Shown one piece after another: positions 48,762-57,638 of a stretch of DNA of 64,000 bases (position 1 is its first letter; each line of letters opens with the position of its first letter). The notes under the pieces were generated by a model. That model worked only from the letters and a program-made list of their open reading frames with translations. It had not been told where the DNA came from and did no database searches. The position numbers and the translations under genes were made by a program. This stretch comes from Actinocrinis sp035650855 (GTDB lineage: Bacteria > Actinomycetota > Actinomycetes > Streptomycetales > Catenulisporaceae), in contig NZ_DASRGV010000315.1 in NCBI RefSeq assembly GCF_035650855.1, positions 1-64,000 on the forward strand, read 5' to 3'.

Positions 48762-49586
48762 TCAGTCGGCGTCGATGTGGTCCAGCACCTCGGTCGCCAG
48801 CCGGGCCGCGGGTTCGTCGAAGCGCCCGGCCAAGGTGTAGAAGAGCTCTTCGGCACGCGCGGCAGGCCAGTGCGCGGGCAGATGCTCGGCGGGAAGATGC
48901 GGATCCTGACGCACCAGGTTCAGCCACTCGGTGTGCAGCAGGAGTTGGCGCGCGAGCGGATCGTCGGCGCCCGGCAGCAGCGCGTCGGCGCGTTCCCATC
49001 GCGCCCGGAAGGCCTGGTACCGCTCGGCGATGCCCGGAAGGTCGAAGGCTGCTTCGATCAGCGCGACGGCCTCGGTGGGCTTGGCCGACTGCCCGTGGAA
49101 GACGCGCAGGTACGCATCAAGGCCCAGATCCGCGACCAGCGAGGCCACGTCCACTCGCCCGGCCGCGATCCACATGCCGTTCTGCACCGGCCCGAAGCCG
49201 CCCCACACCAGCCGGGAGCGCAGATCGTGCCGCTCGCTCGCCCAGGCCTCCGGCAGCGAGAAGCCGACGACCGTCCACGTGCCGTCCCAGGCGCGGTTGA
49301 CGGCGCCGACCCGCCACACGCGGTCGTGACCGTCCTGCAGCACGCCGGTCGCGCGCGGCGTGAGGCCGAAATAGGCCTTGCGGCCACGCCGGTGGCGCTC
49401 CAGCAGTCCCCGGCTGACCATGCGCGCGAGCGTCGTGCGCACCGCGTCCTCGCCGACCCCGACGCGTCCCAGCACATTGATAACGCTGCCGGAGGACACG
49501 GCACCGCCGCGCTTCAGCATGTGCACGGCGAAGAACGTGAGCATCAACGACTGCGGTCGGTGCGCGGGCTGCTCGGCGTCTGACAC
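48762..49586 (-). CDS. PaaX-family transcriptional regulator
   Basis: The 274 residues contain an N-terminal winged helix (QSLMLTFFAVHMLKRGG ... VRTTLARMVSRGLLERHRRG), a central PaaX domain (FGLTPRATGVLQDG ... WTVVGFSLPE) and the C-terminal PaaX helical domain with LPAHWPAARAEELF. PaaX represses phenylacetyl-CoA degradation genes, but actinobacteria have many paralogues with other targets and no paa gene is nearby. The ATG is the first in frame. Confidence 0.87.
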   Translation of the reverse strand: MSDAEQPAHRPQSLMLTFFAVHMLKRGGAVSSGSVINVLGRVGVGEDAVRTTLARMVSRGLLERHRRGRKAYFGLTPRATGVLQDGHDRVWRVGAVNRAWDGTWTVVGFSLPEAWASERHDLRSRLVWGGFGPVQNGMWIAAGRVDVASLVADLGLDAYLRVFHGQSAKPTEAVALIEAAFDLPGIAERYQAFRARWERADALLPGADDPLARQLLLHTEWLNLVRQDPHLPAEHLPAHWPAARAEELFYTLAGRFDEPAARLATEVLDHIDAD

Positions 49587-49936
49587 GACAAGAGCCTAAC
49601 CCGCTGGATGCGCGGTCGATCCCAGAGGACGAATCTTGCGTGACAAGCTTCGAAAATGAGCGCCAGGCGAAGCGCACCGCCCCGTTGACCGGTAGATCAA
49701 GCGGTCGGCAACCGGCCGGTCCGAAGTAAGTTTCACTTCGCATCTTCGGCCTGCGCCCTCTCCACACCGGCTGAGCACTCAGGGCCGAAATGTTGCGGGA
49801 GCCGCCATTGAGATTTCGGGGGCGCTTTGGCACGCTCACCGCGACATTAAGCAGCCGGGATCGGTCGGGCCGTCCGGGTCACTTCGCGTCGGCTTGCGCC
49901 CGAGCACACTGTTAGCGCTCTCAAAGGAATGAACCT
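49587..49936. other. Intergenic region between the PaaX and GH10 genes
   Basis: About 350 bases between divergent genes. Besides the LacI-type operator at its right end I see AT-richer stretches suited to promoters (for example around 49650 and 49730) but no conserved element, RNA or small gene that I can support. Confidence 0.4.
49910..49923. promoter_or_regulatory. LacI-type operator upstream of the GH10 gene
   Basis: TGTTAGCGCTCTCA has the AGCGCT centre of CebR/CelR boxes with degenerate arms. It lies 13 bases before the ATG, next to the ribosome site AAAGGA, where binding would block transcription. Confidence 0.5.
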
Positions 49937-51499
49937 ATGGATATCGACACTGGCGCCGATATCAGCGCCGGACGTAGGCGGCCCGGGCCGTCTGGCCGCC
50001 GCCGACTGCGCGCGGCCATGGCCGCCGGCACGGTGGCGTTCGTCGCCGCGGCGACCGGCGTCGTGGTGCTCACCGGCACGGCCAACGCGGCCAGCACGCT
50101 GCGCGCGGCGGCCGAGGCGGACGGGCGCTACTTCGGCGCCGCGGTCGGGCAGGGCGACCTGGGCAACTCCTCGGCCACCAACCTGGCCGCCACCCAGTTC
50201 GACATGGTGACCCCCGAGAACGAGATGAAGTGGGACACCATCGAGCCGTCCAACGGCTCCTACAACTTCGGCCCTGGCGACAACATCGTCAACTTCGCCA
50301 CCTCGCACAACGAGCGGATGCGCGGGCACAACCTGGTCTGGCACTCCCAGCTGCCCGGCTGGGTCACCAGCCTGCCGCTCAACCAGGTGCAGAGCGCGAT
50401 GGAAAGCCACATCACCACCGAGGTCACCCACTACAAGGGCAAGATCTACGCCTGGGACGTGGTCAACGAACCCTTCAACGACGACGGCAGCTACCGCCAG
50501 GACGTCTTCTACAACGCCTTCGGCGGCGGCGAGCAGTACATCGCCGACGCCATCAAGACCGCGCACGCCGCCGACCCCAACGCAAAGCTCTACATCAACG
50601 ACTACAACATCGAGGGCACCGGCTCCAAGAGCAACGCGATGTACACCCTTGCGCAGCAGCTGCTGCAGCAGGGCGTCCCGCTCAGCGGCATCGGCTTCGA
50701 GAGCCACTTCATCGTCGGGCAGGTCCCGAGCAGCCTGGCCTCCAACATGGCCCGCTTCACCGCCCTGGGCCTCGACGTGGCGATCACCGAGCTGGACGAC
50801 CGCATGCCCACCCCGGCCAGCAGCGCGAACCTGCAGCAGCAGGCCACTGACGACGCCAACATCGTCAAGACCTGCCTGAACAACGCGCACTGCCCCGGCG
50901 TCACCCAGTGGAACCTCAGCGACGCCGACTCCTGGGTCCCCGGCACCTTCTCCGGCCAGGGCGCGGCCACCCTGTTCGACAGCAACTGGCAGCCCAAGCC
51001 GGCGTACACCTCCGTGCTCAACGCCCTGAACGCAGGCGGGGTCATGCCGAGCAACTCGGCGTCCGGCTCGCCGTCGTCCAGTCCGTCCAGCTCGCCGTCG
51101 GGCAGCCCGTCAAGCAGCCCGTCGAGTTCGCCCTCCGCCAGCCCGTCCAGCTCCCCCTCGGCGAGCGCGTCGAGCGGCGGCGGCAGCTGCCGGGTCGGCT
51201 ACGCGGTCTCGAGCCAGTGGCCGGGCGGGTTCGGGGTGAACGTGACGATCACCAACCTGGGCGCGCCGGTCAGCAGCTGGAAGCTGAGCTGGTCGTTCAC
51301 CGGCGGGCAGACCATCACCCAGCTGTGGAACGGTACTTACACCCAGTCCGGCGGCAATGTCACGGTCAGCAACGTCTCCTACAACGGGTCCATCGGAACC
51401 GGCGGCAGCACCGCCTTCGGGTTCAACGGATCCTGGAACGGTTCGAACCCGGTACCGACCGGCTTCACCCTCAACGGCAGCGCTTGCTCCACCAGCTGA
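49937..51499 (+). CDS. Secreted GH10 endo-beta-1,4-xylanase with C-terminal CBM2
   Basis: Secreted xylanase of 520 residues. A long signal peptide (basic region, then AAMAAGTVAFVAAATGVVVL, cleavage after ANA) precedes the GH10 barrel. VTPENEMKWD, HNLVWHSQLPGW, WDVVNEPF with acid/base Glu178 and ITELDD with nucleophile Glu285 are all intact. A Ser/Pro-repeat linker (about residues 375-412) leads to a family 2 cellulose-binding module ending FTLNGSACSTS. A LacI-type operator precedes the start. It should act with the GH12 enzyme on plant cell walls. Confidence 0.96.
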   Translation: MDIDTGADISAGRRRPGPSGRRRLRAAMAAGTVAFVAAATGVVVLTGTANAASTLRAAAEADGRYFGAAVGQGDLGNSSATNLAATQFDMVTPENEMKWDTIEPSNGSYNFGPGDNIVNFATSHNERMRGHNLVWHSQLPGWVTSLPLNQVQSAMESHITTEVTHYKGKIYAWDVVNEPFNDDGSYRQDVFYNAFGGGEQYIADAIKTAHAADPNAKLYINDYNIEGTGSKSNAMYTLAQQLLQQGVPLSGIGFESHFIVGQVPSSLASNMARFTALGLDVAITELDDRMPTPASSANLQQQATDDANIVKTCLNNAHCPGVTQWNLSDADSWVPGTFSGQGAATLFDSNWQPKPAYTSVLNALNAGGVMPSNSASGSPSSSPSSSPSGSPSSSPSSSPSASPSSSPSASASSGGGSCRVGYAVSSQWPGGFGVNVTITNLGAPVSSWKLSWSFTGGQTITQLWNGTYTQSGGNVTVSNVSYNGSIGTGGSTAFGFNGSWNGSNPVPTGFTLNGSACSTS

Positions 51500-51528
51500 C
51501 GTGTAGCAGACGCCTGACTAGCAGACAC

Positions 51529-51566
51529 CTGACGCCCGCGGCCGCCCCGGCAGCCGCGGGCGTCAG
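51529..51566. terminator. Bidirectional hairpin between GH10 and TetR genes
   Basis: A perfect 14-base stem (CTGACGCCCGCGGC and its complement) with a 10-base loop. It lies 30 bases after the xylanase stop and includes the stop codon of the convergent TetR gene. Confidence 0.8.
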
Positions 51567-52159
51567 CTCTTCGCGGGCCGCCGCAGCCCTTCGAGCAGCA
51601 GCTCGATCAATCGCCTGGGATCGTAGCGCGGGTCTGTGTCGCGGCCGACGCACAGGTTCCCGATGCCGCGCATCAGCTCGTACGGCCGTATGTCAGGCCT
51701 GATATCGCCGGCGGCGGTGGCGGCGCCGAGCAATTGGAGGCACACCGGTTCCAGGCGGTCCAGGAAGTGGGTGTGCAGCGCGGCGAAGCGGTCGCTGTCG
51801 GACTGCAGCGCGTCGGCGAGCCCGTGCTTGGTGACCAGGAAGTCGACGAAGAGGTCGATCCACTGCCGCAGCGCCTCGAACGGGGAATCGGCCTCGGCCA
51901 GCAGGCGCGGGCCGGCCTCGGCGCAGGCCTCGACCTGATGCTGGTAAACGGCGGCCACCAGGTCCGCGCGGGTCGGGAAGTGGCGGTAGATCGTGCCCAT
52001 CCCCACGCCCGCCTTGGCCGCGATCTGCCGGATCGGCGCGTCGACGCCCGAGGCGACGAAGACCTCCGCGGCGGCGGCGAGCAGCGTGCGCTGGTTGCGT
52101 ACCGCGTCGGCCCGCTTGCCTCGGACCGCCGCCTTCTCAGCGGGGCTCTCGGTGGACAA
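51563..52159 (-). CDS. TetR-family regulator (controls adjacent hydrolase)
   Basis: Repressor of 198 residues. The N-terminal HTH is standard (TLLAAAAEVFVASGVDAPI, then AAKAGVGMGTIYRHFPTRADL). The C-terminal ligand domain belongs to the SbtR-like group common in streptomycetes. It is divergent from an alpha/beta hydrolase gene; between them two copies of a 13-base operator overlap the hydrolase promoter, so this protein very likely represses that gene and itself. Confidence 0.88.
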   Translation of the reverse strand: MSTESPAEKAAVRGKRADAVRNQRTLLAAAAEVFVASGVDAPIRQIAAKAGVGMGTIYRHFPTRADLVAAVYQHQVEACAEAGPRLLAEADSPFEALRQWIDLFVDFLVTKHGLADALQSDSDRFAALHTHFLDRLEPVCLQLLGAATAAGDIRPDIRPYELMRGIGNLCVGRDTDPRYDPRRLIELLLEGLRRPAKS

Positions 52160-52223
52160 CAGGCTCCTTCCAGCTCCGTGATTCCAGCTCCGTGATTCCA
52201 GGCTGTGTCGACTACAGGCTCGG

Positions 52224-52270
52224 TTGACAAAGCGGAACAGCGCTCCGGATAATAACTGGAGCAGCGTTCC
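52224..52270 (+). promoter_or_regulatory. Promoter with two TetR operators for the hydrolase gene
   Basis: TTGACA (52224-52229) and GATAAT (52248-52253) form a near-consensus promoter with 18-base spacing. GGAACAGCGCTCC (52234-52246) lies between them and GGAGCAGCGTTCC (52258-52270) just after; the two are variants of one palindrome with centres 24 bases apart. Occupation would block the polymerase. Confidence 0.7.
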
Positions 52271-52367
52271 GCTTCAGTCTAGCCGAGGCGGGACGTGCCT
52301 GCCTATTTCCCCTGCCGCCGCGGCTTGCCTCCGCCCGCGGCAGGAGCCCCGAGAAAGGACACTCGCC

Positions 52368-53369
52368 ATGAGTGCATCCACCGACACCGCCGACACCGCG
52401 GCTGCGACCACAGCCAACAACACCGCCGACACCGCCCTCGGTTCGCCCGCCGCGGTCCTCTCCTACAGCCCGGTGGTCCTGTCCGTGCCCGGGCGCCCCG
52501 TGGACCTGGAGATCCGCGTCTGCGCACCCGCGACCGGAACCGATCTGCCCGTGATCCTGCTCTCCCACGGCCACGGCCCGTCGCAGAACCTCTCCTCCCT
52601 CAACGGTTACGCGCCACTCGCCGGCCGCTGGGCGGCCCAGGGGTTCGTCGTCATCCAGCCGACGCATCTCAGTTCCCGCACACTGAGCCGCCTGCTCGCC
52701 GATCACCCGGACGCGCCCTTCTTCTGGCGCTCGCGCGCCGAGGACATGACGCACATCATCGACCGGCTCGACGCCGTCGAGGCGGCTGTGCCGCAGCTGG
52801 CCGGGCGGATCGACCGCGGCAGCATAGCCGTCGCCGGCCACTCGCTCGGCGGCTTCACCGCCAGCCTCCTGCTGGGCGCCCGGCTCACCGATCCCGCCAC
52901 CGGGAGCGTGGCGGACCTCGCTGAACCGCGCATCAAGGCGGGCGTGCTGCTGGCGGCGCCCGGCCGTGGCGGCGACGCCCTGAACGGCCCCATGGCCAAG
53001 GACCTGCCGTTCTTCCACACCATGGACTTCTCCCCCATGGCCACGCCCGCCCTGATCGTCGCCGGCGGCAAGGACGACTCGCGGCACTTCACGGATCTGG
53101 GCCCGCAGTGGCACACCGACCCGTACACCTTCGCTCCCGGCCCGAAGACCCTGCTCACCCTCTTCGACGCGGAGCACGGGCTCGGCGGGATCGCCGGATA
53201 CGACGCCGCGGAGACCACGGACGAGAACCCCGAGCGAGTCGCCGCGCTCGCACGGCTCAGCGGCGCCTACCTGCGCACCTTTTTCCGTCCCGGTGACGAC
53301 GCCTGGCAGCGCGCCTGTGCCGCGCTGACGACCGGTCCGGCCGCATTCGGACGCGTCGAATCCAAGTAA
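52368..53369 (+). CDS. Alpha/beta hydrolase (chlorophyllase/dienelactone-hydrolase-like)
   Basis: Cytoplasmic hydrolase of 333 residues. PVILLSHGHGPSQNLSS gives the oxyanion region, VAGHSLGGFTASLL the nucleophile elbow, and an acid and His lie in GGKDDSRHF and FDAEHGLGG. The fold resembles platelet-activating-factor acetylhydrolase and chlorophyllase-like proteins. The ATG has AAAGGA upstream. Its promoter is overlapped by TetR operators, so it is probably induced by an ester or lactone ligand of that regulator. Confidence 0.85.
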   Translation: MSASTDTADTAAATTANNTADTALGSPAAVLSYSPVVLSVPGRPVDLEIRVCAPATGTDLPVILLSHGHGPSQNLSSLNGYAPLAGRWAAQGFVVIQPTHLSSRTLSRLLADHPDAPFFWRSRAEDMTHIIDRLDAVEAAVPQLAGRIDRGSIAVAGHSLGGFTASLLLGARLTDPATGSVADLAEPRIKAGVLLAAPGRGGDALNGPMAKDLPFFHTMDFSPMATPALIVAGGKDDSRHFTDLGPQWHTDPYTFAPGPKTLLTLFDAEHGLGGIAGYDAAETTDENPERVAALARLSGAYLRTFFRPGDDAWQRACAALTTGPAAFGRVESK

Positions 53370-53406
53370 GTCGCACAGTCCTTAGTACGGCGGCAGTTCT
53401 TGTAGC

Positions 53407-54126
53407 TCAGCTCGCCGCGGGCGTCTGCGGCGGGATGGTGACGCTCGTCATCGGCTGAGCCACCGTCATAGGTTGCGTCGGATCGGCGCAGTTGACGCCG
53501 AGGGCGCCGCAGGCCGCGACGAGGGCGGCGGCACGCACGAGGGGCAGGTCTTCCTCGGGCGTGTCGTCGCCGAGGGCCGCGTGGATGCTGCCGAGCGCGG
53601 CGCGCACGCGGGTGCGGGCCGTGACCGGGTCCTGGCCGGGGACGCGCAGGGCTTCGACCAGCGGCGTGTAACCTTCCCGGACGACGGCCTTGACCTTCTC
53701 GTTCCGGCCGACCGCGGGGTCCTGGTAGAGCACCTGGAAGATCTGGCGATGCGCGGAGACCAGGTCTAGGTATCCGGCCAGCAGGCCGACCCGGCCGAGG
53801 TCGCCGCTGGAGCTAGGAGTGTCGGGGCCGGGGGCGCCGGCCAGCGCCGCGATCTGCGCGACGACCGGCTCCACGAGGGCCGCGAGCAGGTCGTCCTTGG
53901 TGCGGAAGTGGTAGTAGAGGGCCGCCTTGGTGAAGCCCATCTGCTCGGCCAGTTCCCTGGTCGTCGTCGAGGCGAAGCCGTTGGCCGCGAACAGCTCCAC
54001 CGCCTCGGCCAGGATCCTGGCGCGGGTGTCCTCGCGCTCGGCGCGCTCCAGCGGGCGCCCGGCACGCGCCGGCCGCCGCGTGCCGCCCGCGGTCATCGTG
54101 CTCGTCACGCTCGTCGCGATACTCAT
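53407..54126 (-). CDS. TetR-family regulator (next to MMPL exporter)
   Basis: Repressor of about 239 residues with a typical HTH (ILAEAVELFAANGFASTTTRELAEQ, split here by the turn before MGFTKAALYYHFRTKDDL). The C-terminal effector domain is helical and ends with a Thr/Pro-rich tail. The exact start is uncertain: ATGs at 54138, 54126 and 54093 are possible; 54126 has GAGGGG upstream. It is divergent from the MMPL gene with a perfect palindrome between them, so control of the exporter is likely. Confidence 0.85.
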   Translation of the reverse strand: MSIATSVTSTMTAGGTRRPARAGRPLERAEREDTRARILAEAVELFAANGFASTTTRELAEQMGFTKAALYYHFRTKDDLLAALVEPVVAQIAALAGAPGPDTPSSSGDLGRVGLLAGYLDLVSAHRQIFQVLYQDPAVGRNEKVKAVVREGYTPLVEALRVPGQDPVTARTRVRAALGSIHAALGDDTPEEDLPLVRAAALVAACGALGVNCADPTQPMTVAQPMTSVTIPPQTPAAS

Positions 54127-54198
54127 CAGGCCCCTCATCACCGCAGGCGCTACCCGGGAAACACCTGGCCGCCTTCCGGTGTTCCGCACCCTAACCGC

Positions 54199-54222
54199 CT
54201 TACTTGCCGGGCGACAAGTAAG
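54199..54222. promoter_or_regulatory. TetR operator in the TetR/MMPL divergent region
   Basis: CTTACTTG and CAAGTAAG form perfect 8-base arms around an 8-base spacer, the size of a TetR dimer site. It lies 72 bases upstream of the regulator start and 91 bases before the MMPL start. Confidence 0.7.
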
Positions 54223-54313
54223 CTTGCCCTGCCCGGCACGCACACTGCCGGGCGGCCGCCCGCGGGTTCGAGGGTCCCGGGCGGCCGTCCACGAGGGGAA
54301 GGAAATACCTGCC

Positions 54314-56482
54314 GTGTTCGCACGACTTGGCCGGATGGTCGCGCACCATCCCTGGCGGGTGATCGGGGTCTGGATCATCGCGGCGATCGCGGTGATCGCG
54401 CTCGCGCCGAAGCTGGCTTCGACCGCGGACGAGTCCAGCTTCCTGCCGAGCCACTACGAATCGATCCAGGCGCAGAAGCTGCAGGAGTCGGCGTTCCCGC
54501 AGCACGCCGCGCCGGCGGCGATCATCGTGCTCGAGCGTGGTGACAAGGGCGCGCTGACCGCGGCCGACTTGTCGACCGTGACGCAGATCGCGGACAAGCT
54601 CAAGGCCGCCGCCGTGCCGGACGTGACCTCGCTGGACGTCGGCCCGGCCTCGCCGAACAAGCTGATCCAGACCATCGGCGTGCAGATGCCGACGGAGAAC
54701 GATCCGCAGCAGAAGGCGCAGACCGACGCGGTCAAGGTGCTGCGCACGCAGCTTCAGTCGGCGCTGGCCGGCACCGACCTCAAGGGCGGCATCACCGGCA
54801 CCGCCGCGCAGAACCTCGACTCGCAGGACTCCGGGAACAAGGCGGACGCGATCATCGGCATCGCCACCATCGGCCTGATCCTGGTGCTGCTGCTGATCAT
54901 CTTCCGCAGCCCGATCATCGCGCTGCTGCCGATCATCACCATCGGCCTGGTCTCGCAGGTGGCCGACGGGCTGATCGCCTGGGCCAGCAACGCCTTCGAC
55001 CTGAAGACCGACAGCTCGGTCACCTCGCTGCTGATCGTGGTGCTGTTCGGCGTGGGCACCGACTACATACTGTTCTTCATGTTCCGCTACCGGGAACGGC
55101 TGCGCGCGGGCGACTCTGCGCGCGAGGCGGTGGCGGTGGCGGTGGAGCGGGCCGGCGAGGCGATCGCGTCCGCGGCCGGCGCGGTGATCGTGGCGTTCAT
55201 GGCGCTGGCGCTGTCCACCCTCGGCCTGTTCCGCTCGCTCGGGCCGTCGCTCGCGATCGCGGTCGCGGTGACGCTCCTGGCGGGGCTCACGCTCATCCCG
55301 GCGATCGTCGCGCTGCTGGGCACCAGGGTGTTCTGGCCGTCGAAGGCCTGGAAGGCCGAGCCGCGCGCGGCGCGCTTCGCCGCGATCGGCGCTTCGATGG
55401 GCCGCCGCCCGGCCCGCTTCGCCGCGATCTCCGGGATCGTGATGGTGGCGCTGGCCATCGCGGCGTTCAGCTTCAAGCCGACCTTCGACCTGTCCTCCGG
55501 CTCGACCAACTCCACCTCGGAGTCGACGGTGTGGCAGAACGAGCTGCTGCGCGGCGAGCCGGCCGGCGCGACGCAGCCGACGCAGGTGTATCTGAAGTCG
55601 GACAACGGCTCGCCGCTGACCGCGGACGAGCTCGCGTCATATCGCACGAAGCTGACGACGGTGCCCGGCGTCGGCTCGGTCTCGGCGGCGCTGCCGAACC
55701 CGGCCGGGACGGTGGCCGCATTCCAGGTGACGCTCACGGCCAACCCTGCGTCCTCGGACGCGATGAACACGCTCAAGGGCACGCTGCGGGCGACCGCGCA
55801 CGGCGCGGCCCCGGCGGGGACCAGCGCGCTGGTGGGCGGCATCACGGCGATCTACGTGGACATCCAGGCCGCGGTGAACCACGACTACGCGGTGGTCTTC
55901 CCGGTCGCGGCGATCCTGATCACGATCATCCTCGGCCTCGTGCTGCGGGCGCTGGTCGCGCCGCTGTACCTGATGGCCTCGGTGGGTCTCGGCTTCGGCG
56001 CGACGCTGGGCGCGACGGTGCTGCTGTTCCAGAACTCCGGCGGCAACAAGGGCCTGATCTTCATGCTGCCGGTGATCATGTACATGTTCGTGGTCGCGCT
56101 GGGCACCGACTACAACATCCTGATGATCACCCGGCTGCGCGAGGAGGCCAGAGCGGGTCGCTCTCCGCGCGCGGCCGCCGCGGAGGCGGTCAAGCACGCC
56201 GGTCCTACGATCGCCGCGGCCGGACTGATCCTGGCCGGCTCCTTCGCCTCGCTCATGCTCGCGGGCCAGTCCACGCTGACCCAGATGGGCTTCGCCATCT
56301 CGGCGGGCATCGCCGTGGCGGCGTTCGTGATGGCGATGTTCTTCACGCCCGCGCTCACGGCGCTGATCGGGCACGCCGCCTGGTGGCCCGGCCACGCCGA
56401 CTCCGCGGCCGGGCACGGCGGGCCGCCGGCGTCGGCCGGCGAACCGGAGGAGAGCGAGCCGGCCGGACAGCTGCGGCGGTGA
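54314..56482 (+). CDS. MMPL/RND-family exporter
   Basis: Large membrane transporter of 722 residues with two repeats. Each repeat has one N-terminal helix, a big extracytoplasmic domain and a five-helix bundle. GVGTDYILFFMFRYRERLR and ALGTDYNILMITRLREEAR are the matching GTDY segments that hold the proton-relay Asp/Tyr in MmpL3. Substrates in actinobacteria include lipids, pigments and antibiotics. A GTG start at 54314 follows AAGGAA; the longer reading upstream overlaps the TetR gene. The C-terminal tail is Gly/Pro/Glu-rich. Confidence 0.92.
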   Translation: MFARLGRMVAHHPWRVIGVWIIAAIAVIALAPKLASTADESSFLPSHYESIQAQKLQESAFPQHAAPAAIIVLERGDKGALTAADLSTVTQIADKLKAAAVPDVTSLDVGPASPNKLIQTIGVQMPTENDPQQKAQTDAVKVLRTQLQSALAGTDLKGGITGTAAQNLDSQDSGNKADAIIGIATIGLILVLLLIIFRSPIIALLPIITIGLVSQVADGLIAWASNAFDLKTDSSVTSLLIVVLFGVGTDYILFFMFRYRERLRAGDSAREAVAVAVERAGEAIASAAGAVIVAFMALALSTLGLFRSLGPSLAIAVAVTLLAGLTLIPAIVALLGTRVFWPSKAWKAEPRAARFAAIGASMGRRPARFAAISGIVMVALAIAAFSFKPTFDLSSGSTNSTSESTVWQNELLRGEPAGATQPTQVYLKSDNGSPLTADELASYRTKLTTVPGVGSVSAALPNPAGTVAAFQVTLTANPASSDAMNTLKGTLRATAHGAAPAGTSALVGGITAIYVDIQAAVNHDYAVVFPVAAILITIILGLVLRALVAPLYLMASVGLGFGATLGATVLLFQNSGGNKGLIFMLPVIMYMFVVALGTDYNILMITRLREEARAGRSPRAAAAEAVKHAGPTIAAAGLILAGSFASLMLAGQSTLTQMGFAISAGIAVAAFVMAMFFTPALTALIGHAAWWPGHADSAAGHGGPPASAGEPEESEPAGQLRR

Positions 56483-56956
56483 CGGCGAAGGGCCGCGGCG
56501 GACCCCGGCGGACCGGGGCGTCGAGGCGGCGGCCTTCGTATAAGGGTTCGTAGTTAGCGGAAGATATGTCGCGTGCGGGCGGTGGCCAAGAGGGCGCCGC
56601 CCGCACGTTGCATTTGCGCCGAACCGCGCACCGGCGCCCGCGGGGTGAAAGTTTCACCGGCCGAAAGCCGTAACCTGGTGTTTAAGATCTATGAACCCTG
56701 ACTCTCTAGTATCCCGGCGTCGGCCGCGCATAGCGTCGCGCCCGCGGCCGGTTCCCTTGCCCTGAGCAGGGATTAAACCTCCGGCGCGGCCACCACCAGC
56801 GGCGACGCCGCGCGGGGAGCGTTGTGAACTCGACACTTCCGGTTGCGGCTAAAGCAGTACTCGACTATGCTCGCCGACCGAGCCCAAAGAGCCGATAAGT
56901 CCTGACAAGTCGTGTTATCGGTTGTGGCCCATACGGGAGAACGGGAGTACGGGCGC
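56483..56956. other. Intergenic region upstream of the phosphoribosyltransferase cluster
   Basis: About 470 bases. Near the right end TTGCGG (56843-56848) and TATGCT (56866-56871) are spaced 17 bases apart and may be the promoter of the downstream cluster. A 15-base palindrome is listed separately. A 24-codon open frame with a ribosome site (56824-56898) overlaps this promoter and is not accepted as a gene. Confidence 0.45.
56644..56658. promoter_or_regulatory. Palindrome upstream of the phosphoribosyltransferase cluster
   Basis: GGTGAAAGTTTCACC has perfect 7-base arms around a single G. Its AT-rich core stands out from the surrounding GC-rich DNA, as expected of a regulator site. It lies about 310 bases before the first gene of the cluster. 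Confidence 0.45.
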
Positions 56957-57523
56957 ATGCTGCTCGAGCAGATATATCGGAACGCCCCCACCGTGCCGTC
57001 CGGACGGCACCGGACGACGGTCAACGAATTCACCGACCAGCTGCCGGCCCTGCGTCCCCAGGTGTTGCGCGAGGTCACCAGGCGGCTGCTGGCCGTCGGC
57101 AGCTTCGACTCGGACAAGATCCTGGTGGAGGAGGACAAGGGCGCGATCCTCGGCGCCGCCATCTCGCTGGCCACCGACATACCGCTCGCCGTGGCCCGCT
57201 GGTACACCTACGACCTGGGCGAACGCTCCATCTGCGTGCCCCTGGAAAGCGAGTACTTCAGCGGCACCCTGTACGTCAACGGCGTCGAGCCCGGCGACCG
57301 GGTCACCGTGATCGACGACACGATCAGCACCGGCGGCACGCTCATCTCCCTGATCGAGGCGGTCCGCAAGGCCGGCGCGGAGGTCGCCGAGGTCCTGGTC
57401 GCCGTGGAGAAGAGCGAGAACAACGGCCGGCAGGCCGTCGCCGAACGGTTCGGCGTCGACGTCAAGACGCTGGTGCGGATCGGCGTGGACGCCACCTCGC
57501 TGCGCGCCTTCGTCATGGAGTAG
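56957..57523 (+). CDS. Type I phosphoribosyltransferase
   Basis: The 188-residue protein has the PRPP-binding signature VTVIDDTISTGGT (about residues 117-129) and preceding beta strands typical of orotate and adenine phosphoribosyltransferases. Its acceptor is unknown; it lacks the clear features of PyrE or Apt. An ATG with CGGGAG upstream was chosen; a GTG at 56912 would add 15 residues and has no ribosome site. It is the first gene of a five-gene run with PLP enzymes, an exporter and an ATP-grasp ligase. It may transfer or remove a ribose-phosphate in a small-molecule pathway, or only supply regulation. Confidence 0.82.
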   Translation: MLLEQIYRNAPTVPSGRHRTTVNEFTDQLPALRPQVLREVTRRLLAVGSFDSDKILVEEDKGAILGAAISLATDIPLAVARWYTYDLGERSICVPLESEYFSGTLYVNGVEPGDRVTVIDDTISTGGTLISLIEAVRKAGAEVAEVLVAVEKSENNGRQAVAERFGVDVKTLVRIGVDATSLRAFVME

Positions 57524-57638
57524 CCGCGGCGCCCGCGCGTCCCCGACCTCGAAGACGGCCCGGCGCCGCCGGACGCGCTCTGGAGTGCGCCGCGTCCGCG
57601 TCTTCCGCCCCCAGCCGCCCACCGCGAAGGAGCCATTG

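Noticed and set aside
51060..51180. Serine-proline repeat DNA in the GH10 gene
   Set aside because: It encodes a standard flexible linker before the cellulose-binding module.
56824..56898. 24-codon open frame with a GGGGAG ribosome site before the phosphoribosyltransferase gene
   Set aside because: It overlaps the likely promoter, has no family and could arise by chance; not enough support for a leader peptide.
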